A stretch of DNA of 64,000 bases. Source: Streptomyces sp. DSM 15324. GTDB taxonomy: Bacteria > Actinomycetota > Actinomycetes > Streptomycetales > Streptomycetaceae. The DNA is taken from contig NZ_KQ949028.1 in the NCBI RefSeq assembly GCF_001514285.1, positions 442,877 through 506,876 of the forward strand. Reading direction: 5' to 3'. This document shows positions 61,411 through 64,000 of the stretch, piece by piece; the stretch's first letter is position 1; every line of letters begins with the position of its first letter. The position numbers and the translations under genes are program-made. The notes under the pieces were generated by a model, which saw nothing but the letters and a program-made list of their open reading frames with translations, searched no databases and was not told where the DNA came from.

Positions 61411-63720
61411 TCAGGCGGTGACCTGGTACGGCGCCCAGCCCTGGTAGGCGAACCGGCCGCCGGTCACCTTCCACAGGTAGACACCGCTGCCGTCGACGAC
61501 GAGCGCCCCGGTCTTCCTGTCGAACGCCAGATTCCGGCTGATCCCCTTGTACGAGGCCGAACGCAGCGCCGTCGTCAGCCGGGCCCGGGTGCGGTCCCCG
61601 ACCGCCAGCGAGCCCAGCGTCCTGAGCACGAGCTGCGCCACGTCGTACGTCTCGACGGAGTACCGCTCGGGCTCCGCGCCGTAACGCTTGCGGTGGGCGG
61701 CGGCGAACGCCTTGGCCTCGGGCGCCGTCGCCGCGTCCATCACCGGGGCGAGGATCGCCCAGCCCTCGGCCGCGTCCCCGGCGGCGGACAGGAACCGGGC
61801 GTCCAGCAGCCCCTGCGCGCCGGCCCGGGCGCCCGGGAACTCACGGCGGGTCAGTTCCCGCGCCAGCAGGGCGGCCCGGTCGTGGTAGCCGGCGAACACC
61901 ACCGAGTCGGCGCCCTTGTCGAGCAGCGCGTCCAGGGTCGGCGCGAAGTCGGTCCGCAGCGCGCTCACCACCTTCGGCACGGCCGGCTGCCGGGCGTCGC
62001 GCAGGATCCGGCTGAGCGTGCTGCTGATCTCCCAGCCGTAGGTGTCCGCCGCCCGGTCGTCCACGATCCCGATCCTGCGGGACTTGGCGGTGCCCCGCAG
62101 ATACGCGCTGAGGTAGAACGGCAGGATCGTGTCGGTGACCCGGGCGTGCAGGAAGGACCGGCTGCCCGTCACGTCCAGCACGGTGGCGCCGGGCGACACC
62201 GCGATCAGCGGCAGCGACGCGGCGTCGTACGTCGCCAGCGAGGCCAGCGCGGTGGTGTCCGTGGTGGGACCGACCACGGCGAGGACGGTACGGTCCGCGA
62301 CGAGCCGCTTGGCCACCTCGGCCGCCCGCGCCGGATCACCGCCGTCGTCGACCGTCTTCACGGCGAGCGCGAACCGCGCGTCGCGCCGGGCGTTGAACTC
62401 GTCGACCGCGACCCGCAGCCCCCGCTCCTGGGCCCGCCCGACCGCCTTCTGGTCACCGCTCAGATCGGCGTGCAGCCCGATGGTGTACACGGGCCGGCTG
62501 TCGTCCGGCGCCGCGCCGGACCCCTTGCCCCCGCCGTCGCCGAAGGGCGTCCCCCACACGGCCAGCGCGCCCCCGCCCGCCGCGACCAGCGCCGCCGCGC
62601 CCCCGGCCAGCAGCAGGAAGCGGCGCCGGCCGGTGCCGCGTTCCTCGGGAGCGGCCGGGGACGGCACGGTCGCGTCCGAGGTGTCGATCTCGGTGTCGTC
62701 GACGCCGGGCAGCGCGAGTCCCGCCGCCGACCGTTCCGCGATGAGCCGGACCAGCGGCTCCGGCAGCCACGCCTCGTCCCCGGCGACCGCGTCCTCGGGT
62801 GTCCTCCCCTCCGGCACCGGCGCGGACCGGGCGGACCCGTCCGCGTCCTCGGGGCGCACCGCCCGCAGCGCCTCACGCGGGTCGGGCGGCGCGGCGGGCG
62901 CGGAGGGCGCGGTAGGCGCGGCGGCCGGCAGGGACCGGGCCAGCGCCTCGGCCGTGGGCCGCCGCTGCGGGTCCTTCTCCAGACAGCCGCCCACCACCCC
63001 GGCGATCTCCTCCGGGACCCCGTCCAGATCGGGCGCGTCGTGCGCCGTGCGGTACAGCAGCGCGTCCAGCGCGCCGGTGCCGAACGGAGGGCGGCCGGTC
63101 GCCGCGTAGGCCAGCACGCAGCCGAGCGAGAACACGTCACCCGCCGGCCCCGACTCGCGCGCGCCCCGCGCCTGTTCGGGGGAGAGGAACCCGGGCGTGC
63201 CGACCACGACCCCGGTCGAGGTGAGCGAGGTGTCCCGGGGATCCCGGGCCACCCCGAAGTCGATCAGCCGCGGCCCGTCCAGCGCCAGCAGCACATTGCC
63301 CGGCTTGACGTCCCGGTGCACCAGCCCCGCGGCGTGCAGTTCCCGCAGCGCCTCGGCGAGCCGCGCCCCCAGCACCCGCAGCGTCCCCGCGGGCAGCGGC
63401 CCGTGCGCGGCGACGGCCTCGGCGAGCGAGGGCCCCGGCACGAACACGGTCGCCAGCCAGGGCTGTTCCGCCTCCGGGTCGGCGTCCACCAGGGGCGCCA
63501 CCCACGGGCTGGTCATCCGGCGCGCGGTGTCCGCCTCGCGCCGGAACCGCTCCCGGAAGCCGGGGTCCTCGGCGTACTCGGCCTGGATCACCTTCAGCGC
63601 GACCAGGGTGCCCCCGGCCGAACGGGCCAGGTACACCACCCCCATGCCGCCCGCGCCGAGCCGCCCGAGCAGCCGGTGGCCCGCCAGCCGCGACGGGTCG
63701 GAGGTACGCAGCGGCTCCAT
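61411..63720 (-). CDS. Transmembrane Ser/Thr kinase fused to ABC-type solute-binding domain, copy 1
   Basis: 769-aa paralogue of the next gene with the same order: kinase (GAGGMGVVYLARSAGG, VALKVI, HRDVKPGNVLLALDG, LIDFGVAR), a flexible linker, a single TM segment after Arg-Arg-Arg (RRRFLLLAGGAAALVAAGGG), and a Leu/Ile/Val-binding-protein fold (IGLHADLSGDQKAVGRAQER, LAVVGPTTDTTALASLATYD, SASYKGISRNLAFDRKTG). The two copies share architecture and many identical blocks, indicating tandem duplication. ATG at 63720 overlaps the upstream stop by one base (TGATG). Orientation predicts kinase inside and binding domain outside. Ligands unknown. Confidence 0.91.
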   Translation of the reverse strand: MEPLRTSDPSRLAGHRLLGRLGAGGMGVVYLARSAGGTLVALKVIQAEYAEDPGFRERFRREADTARRMTSPWVAPLVDADPEAEQPWLATVFVPGPSLAEAVAAHGPLPAGTLRVLGARLAEALRELHAAGLVHRDVKPGNVLLALDGPRLIDFGVARDPRDTSLTSTGVVVGTPGFLSPEQARGARESGPAGDVFSLGCVLAYAATGRPPFGTGALDALLYRTAHDAPDLDGVPEEIAGVVGGCLEKDPQRRPTAEALARSLPAAAPTAPSAPAAPPDPREALRAVRPEDADGSARSAPVPEGRTPEDAVAGDEAWLPEPLVRLIAERSAAGLALPGVDDTEIDTSDATVPSPAAPEERGTGRRRFLLLAGGAAALVAAGGGALAVWGTPFGDGGGKGSGAAPDDSRPVYTIGLHADLSGDQKAVGRAQERGLRVAVDEFNARRDARFALAVKTVDDGGDPARAAEVAKRLVADRTVLAVVGPTTDTTALASLATYDAASLPLIAVSPGATVLDVTGSRSFLHARVTDTILPFYLSAYLRGTAKSRRIGIVDDRAADTYGWEISSTLSRILRDARQPAVPKVVSALRTDFAPTLDALLDKGADSVVFAGYHDRAALLARELTRREFPGARAGAQGLLDARFLSAAGDAAEGWAILAPVMDAATAPEAKAFAAAHRKRYGAEPERYSVETYDVAQLVLRTLGSLAVGDRTRARLTTALRSASYKGISRNLAFDRKTGALVVDGSGVYLWKVTGGRFAYQGWAPYQVTA

Positions 63721-64000
63721 CAGTTCCCCTTCAGGCGCAGCTGGATCCGTTCCAGCATCTTCGCCACGGCCTCGGCTCCCACCTGGTTCAGCTCCTCGTC
63801 GGTGTTGCCCTTGCCGCCCGTCACGGAGACGGCCACCACGACCGTGCCCAGCCGGGCGACCATCCAGGAGTACGACTGGGCGGCGCGGCCGTTCTCGGTG
63901 TACCGGCCGGTCTCGATGACGGAGTCGTCGGCGTACCCCTGGTCGCGGGCGCCGAACGGGGTGCCGATCGAATTGAGGCCGGTGATCCGCGCGTCGGCGC
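63720..64000 (-). CDS. Unknown protein, C-terminal fragment cut by window edge
   Basis: At least 93 codons of an open frame run from the window edge to the TGA at 63720-63722. The visible end includes GRAAQSYSWMVARLGTVVVA, VSVTGGKGNTDEELNQVGAE and MLERIQLRLKGN. It overlaps the kinase start by one base (TGATG) and so belongs to the kinase operon. The pattern recalls extracellular sensor or lipoprotein domains associated with bacterial Ser/Thr kinases, but I do not recognise the family. The start lies beyond position 64000. Confidence 0.75.
   Translation of the reverse strand, partial: ADARITGLNSIGTPFGARDQGYADDSVIETGRYTENGRAAQSYSWMVARLGTVVVAVSVTGGKGNTDEELNQVGAEAVAKMLERIQLRLKGN

Overview
The window is very GC-rich, has strongly biased third codon positions, and is densely packed with short intergenic gaps and many 1-8 bp start/stop overlaps. 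Gene content (monomeric isocitrate dehydrogenase, LuxR/LAL regulators, HxlR/MerR/TetR switches, Ser/Thr kinases, leaderless starts, a rare TTA codon, a SAM-IV-type riboswitch, HIDLQRV leader peptides) points to a Streptomyces chromosome. From memory, the icd to SoxR-type ABC exporter segment resembles the SCO7000-SCO7008 neighbourhood of S. coelicolor, and the PKS operon resembles the cryptic 'eicosapentaenoic acid-like' locus SCO0124-0129; neither comparison was run here.

Layout. (1) 119-15142, minus strand: a six-gene translationally coupled biosynthetic operon. It comprises a megasynthase with two enoyl-reductase-like NPD domains followed by KS-AT-ACP-KR, a second megasynthase KS-AT-DH-PPTase, a discrete ACP, an alpha/beta hydrolase, a macrolide-type glycosyltransferase and a zinc-finger methyltransferase. 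Together they look able to build a reduced polyketide/fatty acyl chain, release it, glycosylate it and methylate it. (2) 15143-15802: a 660-bp control region with several perfect dyads, including two identical 14-bp palindromes 43 bp apart. (3) 15803-21933: a secreted penicillin-binding-fold protein lacking catalytic residues, tRNA-Pro(GGG), a TetR / class II aldolase / PfkB kinase divergon, an NmrA-like oxidoreductase / HxlR divergon, and a MerR regulator.

(4) 22187-32674: a probable organosulfur-assimilation island. A Cys-containing leader peptide precedes a glutathione-transferase-like gene. A SAM-IV-type riboswitch and a second leader-like ORF precede a polar amino acid ABC transporter (permease, ATPase, lipoprotein). 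These are followed by a GNAT acetyltransferase, a third leader peptide ending in Cys-Cys-Ser, and four flavin-dependent LLM monooxygenases. The gene set parallels the Bacillus ytmI/tcy/cmo pathway that acetylates and oxidatively cleaves S-alkylcysteines. (5) 32703-37382: an MFS exporter, a metzincin protease without signal peptide, and a LuxR ATPase-like regulator carrying an in-frame 18-bp minisatellite. (6) 37452-42985: a TPR-CHAT (caspase-like) protein divergent from a cytoplasmic subtilase, an ECF-like sigma factor and a repeat protein of unknown function. This combination of two proteases and a sigma factor is the best candidate here for an undescribed signalling system.

(7) 43001-49108: N-formylglutamate amidohydrolase-like gene, a small DUF5713-like gene with a terminal frameshift, metX and metY, and icd with a strong terminator. 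(8) 49327-56019: a secreted M1 aminopeptidase, an MscS channel, a TTA-containing membrane protein, an ABC exporter behind a SoxR/MerR-type promoter, and a PH-like membrane protein. (9) 56154-64000: a large LuxR/LAL regulator and a tandem pair of transmembrane Ser/Thr kinases fused to extracellular branched-chain-amino-acid-type solute-binding domains, preceded by a gene cut by the window edge.
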